A stretch of 29,211 bases of DNA from a bacterium (GCA_021790135.1 JAJYIJ010000002.1:1430-30640); one strand, 5' to 3'. Counted from the first letter of the stretch, positions 7,026 to 15,439 are shown. The notes: generated by a model not told the origin, from the sequence alone. Made by a program: numbers and translations.

Positions 7026-7769
7026 ATGGAAAATAATAAGTTGGTCGCTATTCTCTCCGAATTTGGCCTGTCCGAACACGAAGCTGCTGTTTACTTGGCG
7101 GCCTTACATTTGGGGCCAACTACAATTTTAAAACTTGCCTACGCAGCGAAAATTAAAAGAACCACCGTTTATTCCGTGGTTGAATCGTTAATTATTAAGG
7201 GATTGATGAATAAAATTGTTAAAGGCTTCAAAACTTATTTGGAGTCTCAGCCCCCCGATAAACTTGAAGTGATTTTAACAGAACGCCAGCAATTGCTATC
7301 AAAAATCATGCCCGATTTGCAAAGTCTTTACAATTTGAAAGGGGAAGAAAGCACCATTAAATACTATGAAGGCCTTAATGGCGTAAAAACTGTTTACGAA
7401 AGCCTCCTGCAAGATGTACGCCCCCATGACGATTATCTCGTTATTTCTTACTTTGAACCTTGGGTCAATCTCGACCCCGATTTTTTTACCGACTTTATCA
7501 AACGCCGAGCGAAATTACCGATTAATATTAGACTGCTCCTGCAGGACTCATCAGTGGCTCGCCAGCAAAAAGAAATGGAAAACGCCTTAAATGAAAAAGT
7601 CAAATTCTTGCCATCAGGTACTTTGTTCAATACCAATTTAGTAGTTATACCTAAGAGAGTTGTTATACACCAGCTGGAACCTCCGATAATGGCAATTGTG
7701 ATCGAAAATAAAAATGTCGTAAGTATGCACCAGCAATTATTTGAGATCATCTGGAAATCGATTCCGTAA
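7026..7769 (+). CDS. TrmB-family transcriptional regulator
   Basis: 247 residues. Residues about 8-75 form a winged helix typical of TrmB: F-G-L-S-E-H-E-A-A-V-Y-L-A-A-L, then A-K-I-K-R-T-T-V-Y-S-V-V-E-S-L as recognition helix, and G-L-M-N-K-I as wing. A short coiled linker follows, and then a C-terminal domain (Y-Y-E-G-L-N-G-V-K, with later hydrophobic strands) that in characterised TrmB proteins binds sugars or other ligands. The ligand here is unknown. It is divergent from the five-gene cluster and has two matching palindromes in the shared region, which suggests control of itself and the cluster. Confidence 0.88.
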   Translation: MENNKLVAILSEFGLSEHEAAVYLAALHLGPTTILKLAYAAKIKRTTVYSVVESLIIKGLMNKIVKGFKTYLESQPPDKLEVILTERQQLLSKIMPDLQSLYNLKGEESTIKYYEGLNGVKTVYESLLQDVRPHDDYLVISYFEPWVNLDPDFFTDFIKRRAKLPINIRLLLQDSSVARQQKEMENALNEKVKFLPSGTLFNTNLVVIPKRVVIHQLEPPIMAIVIENKNVVSMHQQLFEIIWKSIP

Positions 7770-7827
7770 TTGTCGCAAGACTATAAATAGTGTTATACTT
7801 GTATTGCTTGTGAACTCATTTAGGGTT

Positions 7828-7932
7828 TCGCCAATTGTCATTCTGACCCCGCCCTTGGCGGGGGGAGGAATCTTCAAATTATATTGGCGAATTGGTAATA
7901 GGAAGATCCTTCGGCTGCGCCTCAGGATGACA
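7828..7932. repeat. REP/MITE-like nested inverted repeat in the 7770-8013 gap
   Basis: The outer arms TGTCATTCTGA (7836-7846) and TCAGGATGACA (7922-7932) pair at 10 of 11 positions. Inner arms AGGAATCTTC (7866-7875) and GAAGATCCT (7902-7910) also pair. A GC-rich hairpin CCCCGCC-ctt-GGCGGGG occupies 7847-7863, and TTCGCCAAT (7828-7836) is the reverse complement of ATTGGCGAA (7883-7891). Arms of the type 'GTCATTCTGA...GAATCTTC' recur between genes in many bacterial genomes, to my knowledge. No transposase is present, and short ORFs on either strand here look like by-products. Confidence 0.65.
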
Positions 7933-8013
7933 TTCAAAACTTTTGTTAATTTTTGGCCGCATTGAACCAATTATAGTGATAACCCTGTATGAGTTCTGTT
8001 TATCTATAACACT

Positions 8014-9084
8014 ATGAAAAAAATATTTTTCTTCTCTTTACTTAGTCTCTCACTCTTACTGATCACTGCCACGGCAGCCAACGCCAAAACGAGCGGCGCC
8101 TGGAATCCATCCGTCCCTGATGGCTACTCTCCTATTAGTTGGGTCTCCGGTCACGGCATCCAAAGCTTTATGAAGGCACCGCAAGGGAACGGCACGATCG
8201 ACTACCTCACGCTCGTGTATTTGCCTGATAATCTTGTTAATTTTATTTCTTCCTCATCGGCACCGCTCGACTGGGGGCCGGCCGCCGCGCCTTTTGCCGG
8301 CACCACGGCGGTACAGGATTGGGCCGTCGCCCGCCTGACGACAGAAGCCGCGAAAGCCTCCGCTCCGGATGCTAAGTTCATTTGGAACGCGCCTTTCTTT
8401 AACGAAAATCTGGCAACAACCAACCTGAGTTTAGCGCTCAAAACCACCAGTGCCAGCGGAACAGTTTTCATCACCAGCGGCAGCCGCCCGAACACTGATA
8501 TGGCCAAGGAACGCCGGACGCTCACCGTTGATAATGCCGAGGGTACCGCGACTATCGGCGATTTTGACGCGGCGGCTTTTTCCACCACTTCGACCGACGA
8601 CCAAGCGGTGGAAGGTTTTGCGCCGGATATTTTGAAGACTGATGGTAATGGCACAGCCGCTTCGCGACTTTTTCTTGGCGTCGCAGATGATGGCAAGGAA
8701 CTAGTCATTTATTGCAGCCAGGAAGCCACACCAGATGAAGCCAGTCAGGCACTCGCCGCTGCCGGCGTGGCCACTTCCAGCCAAATGCAGGCGGATGGCG
8801 GCGGTAGCGCCACCTGCGGTTATAACCTGCCGGGCCAATATTTTGTCGAGCCGGATCGGACGCTCCCCTACCTGATGGGGGCATTTCCGCTGGTGGAACG
8901 AGGCGCTGTCACCGTCGATATTTTAAATGTACGCAGCGGGCCAGGAACAAAATTTGACAAAGTTAATCGCTTGCAAAAAGACGACGCGGTCATAGCGTAT
9001 GCAGAAAAAAATGGCTGGCTAAAAATCAGCAACTATCAAGACGAATGGGTATCCGCTGATTATATAAAAAATTTGACGCCATAG
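8014..9084 (+). CDS. Secreted protein with C-terminal SH3b domain
   Basis: 356 residues. The N-terminus M-K-K followed by a long hydrophobic core and A-N-A-K is a clear Sec signal peptide with cleavage near residue 25. The middle, about 270 residues, matches nothing I recognise and is rich in Ala, Ser and Thr. The last 60 residues hold a bacterial SH3 domain (V-D-I-L-N-V-R-S-G-P-G-T-K-F-D-K-V, then G-W-L-K-I and the W-V-S-A-D-Y-I end). Such domains usually bind cell wall peptides or other surface polymers, so the protein probably acts outside the membrane. Cysteines near residues 232 and 268 could form a disulfide. Confidence 0.8.
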   Translation: MKKIFFFSLLSLSLLLITATAANAKTSGAWNPSVPDGYSPISWVSGHGIQSFMKAPQGNGTIDYLTLVYLPDNLVNFISSSSAPLDWGPAAAPFAGTTAVQDWAVARLTTEAAKASAPDAKFIWNAPFFNENLATTNLSLALKTTSASGTVFITSGSRPNTDMAKERRTLTVDNAEGTATIGDFDAAAFSTTSTDDQAVEGFAPDILKTDGNGTAASRLFLGVADDGKELVIYCSQEATPDEASQALAAAGVATSSQMQADGGGSATCGYNLPGQYFVEPDRTLPYLMGAFPLVERGAVTVDILNVRSGPGTKFDKVNRLQKDDAVIAYAEKNGWLKISNYQDEWVSADYIKNLTP

Positions 9085-9092
9085 CTTCAGGC

Positions 9093-9121
9093 TTGACTCG
9101 CGGTCAACTTTTTCGTATGAT
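9093..9121 (+). promoter_or_regulatory. Promoter of the tRNA-tsaD unit
   Basis: TTGACT (9093-9098), 17-bp spacer, TATGAT (9116-9121). The predicted start near 9128 is about five bases before the tRNA 5' end. No other promoter is visible before tsaD, so tRNA and tsaD are likely co-transcribed. Confidence 0.7.
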
Positions 9122-9132
9122 AGGCGGCGTCT

Positions 9133-9206
9133 GTCAGGGTAGCTCAGTTGGTTAGAGCGAGGCATTCATAACGCCTAGGTCGGCGGTTCGATCCCGCCCC
9201 TTGACA
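9133..9206 (+). tRNA. tRNA-Met (CAU anticodon); tRNA-Ile2 not excluded
   Basis: A full cloverleaf folds. The acceptor stem pairs 9133-9139 with 9199-9205 (one G-T pair). The D stem GCTC/GAGC is 9142-9145/9155-9158. The anticodon stem pairs 9160-9164 with 9172-9176 (one A-C mismatch at the loop end), with CAT at 9167-9169. The T stem is GGCGG/CCGCC, with A as discriminator. CCA is not encoded. It lacks the initiator's three G-C pairs in the anticodon stem and the unpaired 1-72 position, so it is an elongator or a lysidine-type Ile tRNA. A37 is present, the site modified to t6A. Confidence 0.92.
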
Positions 9207-9208
9207 CT

Positions 9209-10234
9209 ATGTTCGTTCTTGGTATCGAAAGCTCCTGTGACGATACTTCCGTCGCCCTGCTCGAATGTTCCGAGCGGGGATTTTCTATTCTCAGCGAAAA
9301 AACTGCTTCTCAAATTGAGATCCACCAAAAATATGGTGGCGTTGTGCCGGAGATCGCCGGCCGCATGCATGCGGAAAAAATTGTTCCGCTCCTCGAGACG
9401 GTGCTCGCCGGACAACCAAAGCCGGAGGCCATCGCGGTGACCGCTGGTCCGGGTCTTGTGACCGGGCTGATTGTCGGCGTAACGGCGGCAGCAACCTTGT
9501 CGTACGCGACAGGGATTCCCATCGTGAGAACCAATCACATTGCCGGGCATATTCACTCGGTTGAACTACAAGAAAAGGGGGCTGAGAAAAGTAAAAAACA
9601 AATACAATTCCCAGCGCTTGCCCTTGTCGTCAGCGGCGGCCACACGGAATTGGTGCATATGCTAAGTCATACCGATTATGAAATGGTGGGAGCTACCAAA
9701 GACGACGCGGCCGGAGAGTGTTTCGACAAGGTGGCCAAGTTACTTGGTCTGCCCTATCCGGGCGGCCCAGAAATTTCTCGCCTGGCAAGTACCGGCAGAC
9801 CGGATGCCATCAACTTTCCTCGACCAATGCTTGATCAAGATAATTTTGATTTTAGTTTTGCCGGTCTTAAAACTGCCGCTTTATATTGGTTGCGTGAAAA
9901 CCGGTCAGGTCTCGACTCCCAACCCGACTTCTGTGCGAGCGTCGAGCAGGCTATTGTCGATGTGCTGGTTGAAAAAACAATCAAAGCAGCAGAAAAAGTC
10001 CACCCAAAAACAATTATATTGGCTGGCGGGGTAGCCGCCAATAAAAAACTGCGCGAAACTCTTGGAAAGAAAATCCACAACTTCCTTCCTACCTCCTCCT
10101 TCCTCCTTCCTGCACTCTCTTACGCCATGGATAATGCCGCCATGATTGCCGCAGCGGGTTACTATTTGGCCGAGCGCGGTAATTTTACCGATTGGCGCGA
10201 TGTGCGCGTAGATCCTAATTGGAAAATAGCTTAA
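9209..10234 (+). CDS. tsaD: tRNA N6-adenosine threonylcarbamoyltransferase
   Basis: 341 residues, full length. TsaD joins threonylcarbamoyl-AMP to A37 of tRNAs that read ANN codons, working with TsaB and TsaE. Motifs: G-I-E-S-S-C-D-D-T-S at the N-terminus, metal ligands H110 and H114 in N-H-I-A-G-H, V-S-G-G-H-T-E, D-D-A-A-G-E-C-F-D-K-V-A, F-S-F-A-G-L-K-T-A, G-G-V-A-A-N and M-D-N-A-A-M-I-A. The ATG begins two bases after the tRNA discriminator, so tRNA processing would leave a leaderless mRNA; no Shine-Dalgarno is possible outside the tRNA. A pyrimidine-rich tract at 10081-10111 encodes the short L-P-T-S-S-F-L-L-P segment. PRPP synthetase follows after 24 bases. Confidence 0.97.
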   Translation: MFVLGIESSCDDTSVALLECSERGFSILSEKTASQIEIHQKYGGVVPEIAGRMHAEKIVPLLETVLAGQPKPEAIAVTAGPGLVTGLIVGVTAAATLSYATGIPIVRTNHIAGHIHSVELQEKGAEKSKKQIQFPALALVVSGGHTELVHMLSHTDYEMVGATKDDAAGECFDKVAKLLGLPYPGGPEISRLASTGRPDAINFPRPMLDQDNFDFSFAGLKTAALYWLRENRSGLDSQPDFCASVEQAIVDVLVEKTIKAAEKVHPKTIILAGGVAANKKLRETLGKKIHNFLPTSSFLLPALSYAMDNAAMIAAAGYYLAERGNFTDWRDVRVDPNWKIA

Positions 10235-10258
10235 AATTATTTTTATTACACTCTTGCT

Positions 10259-11203
10259 ATGGGCATAAAAATTTTTTCCGGGTCAAGTCACCCGTTATTT
10301 GCCGCCGCCGTGGCGAAAGATTTGGGTGTGCCCGTCTCTGCCGCGACTGTTCTCACCTTCAGCAATGATAATCGATTAGTCAGCATCGATGAAACAGTCC
10401 GTGGCGATGACGTCTATGTCATACAAACGAGTACGGCGCCGGTGGACGCTCATCTGATGGAGGGCTTGATGCTCTTACGCGCCCTACGGGATGCCTCGCC
10501 AGCGCGAGTGACGGCGGTGCTGCCATATTTCCCCTATGTCCGTTCCGACAAAAAAGATGTCGCTCGCATTTGTTTAACGGCCCGTCTGGTCGCTGATCTC
10601 TATGCCACAGCGGGCGCTGATCATGTCGTGACCATGGATTTGCATTCGCCCCAAGTGCAAGGTTTCTTTTCTTTGCCCTGTGACCATCTGATTGCCGGAC
10701 CGACGATTATCAAATATCTTTCCAGCCATTGGGATCTACGTGATTATGTCCTGGTTGCTGGCGACGCCGGCGCGGCCAAAATGCTGCGTATCTATAGTGA
10801 TGCTCTGAATCTGCCGGTGGCCATCATGAATAAACGACGAGACAAAAATGACGAGCAGCCCTACATCAAGGGTGTTATTGGCGACGTGGCTAATAAAAAT
10901 GTGCTGCTCATCGACGACGAAGTTTCGAGCGGCCGGACGCTCATCCGCGATGCGGAATTTTTGATCAAAGAAGCTGGGGTTAAAGAAGTGAATGCCTGTT
11001 TGGTACACGCCGTGCTCGGTGGTAATGCCATCTCCGAACTCAATGCTTCACCGATTCACCGCTTCGTCATCACCAACACGATTCCAAGCGAACAAAAAGA
11101 TTTACGAAATAAAGAAGTTGTCGACGTCGCACCTCTTTTTGCCGAGACAATTCGTCGGATACACGGCAACCAATCGATCCACAGCCTCAACCTGGTGAAA
11201 TAG
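10259..11203 (+). CDS. prs: Ribose-phosphate pyrophosphokinase
   Basis: 314 residues, the usual length. It makes PRPP from ribose-5-phosphate and ATP for nucleotide and cofactor synthesis in the cytosol. Motifs: F-S-G-S-S-H near the N-terminus, Y-F-P-Y-V-R-S-D-K-K (ATP loop; most relatives have Y-x-R-Q-D-R-K), D-L-H-S-P-Q-V-Q-G-F-F (fits the PRPP synthetase signature), K-R-R-D-K-N-D (flexible loop) and L-I-D-D-E-V-S-S-G-R-T-L, where the ribose-phosphate loop is usually D-D-x-x-x-T-G-G-T. These changes point to a divergent subclass. It probably belongs to the tRNA-tsaD transcript and converges with dnaE 17 bases apart. Confidence 0.92.
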   Translation: MGIKIFSGSSHPLFAAAVAKDLGVPVSAATVLTFSNDNRLVSIDETVRGDDVYVIQTSTAPVDAHLMEGLMLLRALRDASPARVTAVLPYFPYVRSDKKDVARICLTARLVADLYATAGADHVVTMDLHSPQVQGFFSLPCDHLIAGPTIIKYLSSHWDLRDYVLVAGDAGAAKMLRIYSDALNLPVAIMNKRRDKNDEQPYIKGVIGDVANKNVLLIDDEVSSGRTLIRDAEFLIKEAGVKEVNACLVHAVLGGNAISELNASPIHRFVITNTIPSEQKDLRNKEVVDVAPLFAETIRRIHGNQSIHSLNLVK

Positions 11204-11220
11204 GAAATGCCTCCTGCTTG

Positions 11221-14200
11221 TTACTTCAAGAGCGCCTGCAATTCGTTTTTAAGCGAATCGCTTTCGGCCACCTGATATGATGTTTTTATTTTCTTGCTGC
11301 CGACCGAGAGATAGAGGGTTTTTTTACCTGGATATTTTTTGAGAATTGTTTTGATCGCCTCGGCATGCGTTTTCATTTGCAGTGGCGTCAGATCGATGAC
11401 GAAACCATCATCGCCAAATTGTTGGACTAGTTCCGGTGCCACATAGTCGCGCACCGATTCCTGCGCCAAGCTCCCGGAAAGTTGTTGGCGAAGCGCCAGC
11501 ATGTTTTCCGGTGTTACTTCATAGGCTTTCTCCACAAACAATTTGTCGTCACCTTCCTCTTCGCTTGTTTTTCCGATCACGCATACTTTTTTGTTTTCGA
11601 CCCAAACGTCTTTTGTCGCTTCATAGGTGCGAGGAAAAACAAGCAGTTCGAGACTGCCGGTGACGTCTTGGATTGTAACAAAAAGCATTGGCTGGCCGCT
11701 TCTGGTGATTTTCTTTTTGGTTTTCTCGATAACGCCGCCGATTACCACCCACTGCTTGCGCCCCTGAGCAGACAACTCGCTGATGGGAAGCAGGATATGC
11801 TCGAATTTTTTTTGGATATCGGCAAAGGGGTGCGAGCTGACATAGAGTCCAAGCAACTCTTTTTCCCACTGCAATTTTTCTTCGGCCGTCGAAGACGGAG
11901 CGGCAACGAGTCGAACCTGACTCTGCATGGTAAAGCCAGCCCCTGAAAAAAGCGAGGTTTGTTTAGTGGCGGCCTGCTCCTCGCTATCTTTGATAAACGA
12001 CAATAAATTTTCCATGCTAGCAAGCAGCACACCGCGATCATATCCAAAACTATCCATTGCTCCACATTTAGCTAAACTTTCCAAAGATTTTTTATTAAGA
12101 TCGCGATCGTGGATTCTCGTCAGAAAATCTTCAAGATTTTTATAGCGGCCGCGTTCCTTGCGTTCTTGATAGACAACTTCAGCAATATGTTCGCCCAAAT
12201 TTTTAATACCATTGAGGCCAAAACGGATATGGGGTTCCTCGTCCGGCGGCGAAATCATCGCAAAACTTTTGAAACTGGCGTTGACATCGGGCGGCAACAC
12301 ACGAATGTGCATGCGTTCGCATTCGTGAATGATGGGCGGAACCTTGTCGACGTCGCCGCTTTCGGCCGTCAACACCGCGGTCATGTATTGAATCGGAAAA
12401 TTCGCTTTGAGATAGGCCGTTTGATAGGCCACGACGCCGTAGCTGGCGGCATGAGCTTTATTGAAACCATAGGCTGCGAACGGTTCGATGAGCTCCCATA
12501 ATCGATGGATTTTTAAATCAGAAATTTTTCCGTAGGTGCGGCAGCCCTTAAAAAATTTTTCCTTTTGTTTGGCCATTTCGGCCGGAATCTTTTTCCCCAT
12601 TGCTTTACGAAACTTGTCCGCCTCTTCCCAACTATAGCCGGCTAAATGAATGGCAGTCAAAAGCACATCATCCTGATAGACGATCAAACCAAGCGACTGA
12701 TCGAGATACTCTTTCATGCGCGGGTCAAGATATTCAATCAAATCAGGATTATTTTTGCGACGAATATATTCCGGAATCGACTCCATCGGGCCGGGGCGGA
12801 AAAGTGCAACCATGGCCATAATGTCGAAAATGCTGGCTGGCTTCAGTTCTTTGAGGTACCGGGTCATACCCGAGCCGGACAATTGAAACACGCCAACCGT
12901 CTCGCCGCGGGCAAGCATGTCGTATGTTTTTTGGTCATCCCATGGCTGCAAATTATAAATATCAATTTTTTTACCTGTGGTTTTTTCAATAATCTCCACC
13001 GCGTGTCCGAGAATCGATAGATTGCGAATGCCCAGAAAATCCATTTTCAAAAGACCAGCGGCTTCAACGGTGTGAAATTCATACTGCGTTACTATTTTTT
13101 TGCCCGCAACATCATACTGAATCGGAGTAAAATTAGTGAGGGCGGTTGGCGCAATAACGACACCGGCTGCATGGATAGACGTGTGACGCGCGCAGCCTTC
13201 AATTTTTTGAGCCAAATCAAGCAGGCGTTTTACCTGGGCATTTTTTTTATATAACGTTTTGAGCTCCGGTTCGAGATCCAGAGCTTTGGCAATCGTCATT
13301 TGAAATCCCTGCACACCAAACGGAATCATCTTGGATACTTGATCGCAGAATGAATAACTGTAGCCGAGCGCCCGGCCAACGTCGCGAACGCTGCCGCGCG
13401 CCGCCATTGTTCCAAAGGTAATAATTTGTGCCACTTTATCAGCGCCATACTTCCGGGTCACATACGCGATCATGTCGTCACGGCGATCGTCGGCAAAATC
13501 GGCATCAATATCGGGAGGGCTCGGCCGATAAGGATTCAAAAAACGTTCAAATGGCAATTTAAAAAGAAGGGGGTTGACCGTGGTAATGCCAAGCGCATAC
13601 GCAACGATAGAACCAGCGCCCGAACCACGAGTCGTTTCGACAATATCATGCTCGCGGGCATAACGGACGTAATCGGCGACGACCAAAAAGTATGGGGAAT
13701 AGCCTTTTTTGGTGATGATGTCTAATTCATAATCAACGCGTTGGCGAACCGCATCGGTCACTTCAGTTAACGGGGGAAGCAAACGGTACACCTCATCGCG
13801 CAAAAAACTATCGGCGGTCGTGCCAGTTGGTAAATTCAAACTGGGAAAATGCCACTGATTCAATTTTAATTTCAGATTCACGCGATCGGCAATGGCCACC
13901 GTATTGGCAATCGCTTCCGGAATGTGTTTGAAACGACTGGCGATCTCCTTACCCGAAGCCAACGAATAATCGACACCCACTTTGCTTGGCCGATCGGGTT
14001 CATCGATTGTTCGTCCTTCACCAATGCAATACAAGACATCCTGAGCCTCGGCATCACTCTTATCGATATAATGCACATCGCGCGTCACAACGAGTGGCAA
14101 GCCGGTTTCTTTAGACAGTTTGATCAGGGCAGTATTGGTTTCAATCTGACCGGGTAAATCGGGCAAATCATTAAGCTCAAGATAAAAATTATTTTGTCCA

Positions 14201-14694
14201 AAAATTTCTGCATATTCCAAAGCAATCTTTTTCGCTTTGGCCGGATTCTGTTCTTTAAATAAGGCAAAACCGATTTCGCTTTCCAAACAGCCCGAAAGCG
14301 CTACCACTCCTTCGTGATACTGCTTCAGCACTTCATGATCCACAAGCGGCTTCCCGCGGTTGCCTTCGAGATGCGCAAATGAAACTAAACGTTTTAAATT
14401 CGTGTAACCGGTCATATCAAGCGCCAGGAGCACCAGGTGGAACTGCTTGCGGTCAAGTTGATTTTTGTCAGCCAAGGAAAATGGCGTTACATATACTTCC
14501 GTACCCAAAATCGGCTTGATCCCGGCTTTTTCACAGGTCTGATAAAATTCGATCGCGCCATACATGTTGGCATGATCAGTCAACGCCAAGGCCGTGGCTC
14601 CTTGCTTTTTCGCCGCTGCTACTAATTCATCAATCTTCGGCAAGGCGTCGAGCAGCGAATAATGGCTGTGGACATGTAGATGGACAAATTCCAT
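11221..14694 (-). CDS. dnaE: DNA polymerase III alpha subunit
   Basis: 1157 residues from ATG 14694; an in-frame TTG at 14700 would add two. It is the replicative polymerase catalytic subunit. The N-terminal PHP domain begins H-L-H-V-H-S-H-Y-S-L-L-D. The palm carries P-D-I-D-A-D-F with the two catalytic aspartates (about residues 395-400), G-S-G-A-G-S-I-V-A-Y and R-P-G-P-M-E-S-I-P-E-Y-I. The fingers end in G-F-N-K-A-H-A-A-S-Y-G. A helix-hairpin-helix region (D-L-N-K-K-S-L-E-S-L) and a C-terminal OB fold with V-I-G-G-V-I-E-K-T-K-K-K-I-T-R follow. A TATAAT-like box lies on the minus strand at 14737-14732. It is monocistronic here. Confidence 0.97.
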   Translation of the reverse strand: MEFVHLHVHSHYSLLDALPKIDELVAAAKKQGATALALTDHANMYGAIEFYQTCEKAGIKPILGTEVYVTPFSLADKNQLDRKQFHLVLLALDMTGYTNLKRLVSFAHLEGNRGKPLVDHEVLKQYHEGVVALSGCLESEIGFALFKEQNPAKAKKIALEYAEIFGQNNFYLELNDLPDLPGQIETNTALIKLSKETGLPLVVTRDVHYIDKSDAEAQDVLYCIGEGRTIDEPDRPSKVGVDYSLASGKEIASRFKHIPEAIANTVAIADRVNLKLKLNQWHFPSLNLPTGTTADSFLRDEVYRLLPPLTEVTDAVRQRVDYELDIITKKGYSPYFLVVADYVRYAREHDIVETTRGSGAGSIVAYALGITTVNPLLFKLPFERFLNPYRPSPPDIDADFADDRRDDMIAYVTRKYGADKVAQIITFGTMAARGSVRDVGRALGYSYSFCDQVSKMIPFGVQGFQMTIAKALDLEPELKTLYKKNAQVKRLLDLAQKIEGCARHTSIHAAGVVIAPTALTNFTPIQYDVAGKKIVTQYEFHTVEAAGLLKMDFLGIRNLSILGHAVEIIEKTTGKKIDIYNLQPWDDQKTYDMLARGETVGVFQLSGSGMTRYLKELKPASIFDIMAMVALFRPGPMESIPEYIRRKNNPDLIEYLDPRMKEYLDQSLGLIVYQDDVLLTAIHLAGYSWEEADKFRKAMGKKIPAEMAKQKEKFFKGCRTYGKISDLKIHRLWELIEPFAAYGFNKAHAASYGVVAYQTAYLKANFPIQYMTAVLTAESGDVDKVPPIIHECERMHIRVLPPDVNASFKSFAMISPPDEEPHIRFGLNGIKNLGEHIAEVVYQERKERGRYKNLEDFLTRIHDRDLNKKSLESLAKCGAMDSFGYDRGVLLASMENLLSFIKDSEEQAATKQTSLFSGAGFTMQSQVRLVAAPSSTAEEKLQWEKELLGLYVSSHPFADIQKKFEHILLPISELSAQGRKQWVVIGGVIEKTKKKITRSGQPMLFVTIQDVTGSLELLVFPRTYEATKDVWVENKKVCVIGKTSEEEGDDKLFVEKAYEVTPENMLALRQQLSGSLAQESVRDYVAPELVQQFGDDGFVIDLTPLQMKTHAEAIKTILKKYPGKKTLYLSVGSKKIKTSYQVAESDSLKNELQALLK

Positions 14695-14776
14695 ATTCAA
14701 AAAACACTTTGGCCCTATCTTACCTTAAGACATTATATAAATCAATTCTTAGATATATTGTTTTTTTCTACCAACA

Positions 14777-14785
14777 TGCTACTAT
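14777..14785 (+). promoter_or_regulatory. Extended -10 of ribB
   Basis: TGC-TACTAT (14777-14785) is an extended -10. A weak TTGTTT (14758-14763) lies 16 bp upstream. Transcription would begin at about 14791-14793, at or just before the ATG at 14794, giving a leaderless mRNA. Confidence 0.5.
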
Positions 14786-14793
14786 CGATTTAT

Positions 14794-15390
14794 ATGTCGA
14801 CTCTCCAAGAGACGCTTGAGTCTCTGCGTTCAGGCAAAATGATTATCTTGTGCGATGACCAGTCACGAGAAAATGAAGGTGACCTGGTTTTGGCGGCTGA
14901 GTTTGCCACTCCTGAGCGTCTTAATTTTATCATTCATGAGGCCTCTGGTCTGGTCTGTTTGGCTATGGCCCCGGCCCTGGCCGACAGATTAGAGCTGCCG
15001 CTCATGGTGTCAGAAGAACAAAATAATGCTCCTCACCAAACTGCCTTTACTGTTTCCATTGATGCTCGAAATGGAATAACAACAGGCATCTCGGCAGCCG
15101 ATCGCGCCCATACCATACGGCTCGCCGTCCAAGATGACTCCGGCCCAGCGCATTTTATTCGTCCTGGTCACATTTTTCCGCTGCGTGCTCATCAAGGCGG
15201 CCTGGCAAGGCGACGAGGCCATACAGAAGGAGCGATAGAATTAATGCACTTGGCAGGTCTTAAGCCAGCCGCTGTAATTTGTGAAATAATGAATCTCGAC
15301 GGCACTATGGCGCGCCAAGTTGAGCTTGAACAATTTGCCAAAAAATATCACCTACCAATCTTCGCCATTGAACAACTGGTAAATCAATAA
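14794..15390 (+). CDS. ribB: 3,4-dihydroxy-2-butanone 4-phosphate synthase
   Basis: 198 residues, the size of monofunctional RibB without a GTP cyclohydrolase II domain. It converts ribulose-5-phosphate to the four-carbon precursor of riboflavin plus formate. Signature residues: D-D-Q-S-R-E-N-E-G-D-L, F-T-V-S-I-D-A-R-N-G-I-T-T-G-I-S-A-A-D-R, R-P-G-H-I-F-P-L-R-A, G-H-T-E-G-A-I-E-L and I-C-E-I-M. The start at 14794 was chosen over an upstream ATG at 14680 because homology begins here and the promoter lies just before it. No other rib gene is in the window. A strong terminator follows. Confidence 0.95.
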   Translation: MSTLQETLESLRSGKMIILCDDQSRENEGDLVLAAEFATPERLNFIIHEASGLVCLAMAPALADRLELPLMVSEEQNNAPHQTAFTVSIDARNGITTGISAADRAHTIRLAVQDDSGPAHFIRPGHIFPLRAHQGGLARRRGHTEGAIELMHLAGLKPAAVICEIMNLDGTMARQVELEQFAKKYHLPIFAIEQLVNQ

Positions 15391-15393
15391 ATT

Positions 15394-15424
15394 AAAAACC
15401 GCACGTTTCACACATGCGGTTTTT
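15394..15424. terminator. Bidirectional intrinsic terminator after ribB
   Basis: AAAAACCGCA (15394-15403) and TGCGGTTTTT (15415-15424) are perfect complements around an 11-base loop. The T run serves ribB on the plus strand, and the mirrored A run serves the minus-strand gene ending at 15440. Confidence 0.88.
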
Positions 15425-15439
15425 ATTATCCGAGATAAT

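Noticed and set aside
7737..7970. Open frames of 74-77 codons on both strands over the intergenic repeat
   Set aside because: They overlap the inverted repeat, contain its arms, have no family resemblance and no promoter of their own.
10219..10258. Separate promoter directly before prs (TACACT near 10247)
   Set aside because: No -35 at a workable distance; read-through from the tRNA-tsaD promoter is simpler.
14680..14793. N-terminal extension of ribB from ATG 14680
   Set aside because: The added 38 residues have no RibB similarity and would require translation from upstream of the extended -10 promoter and across the dnaE start region.
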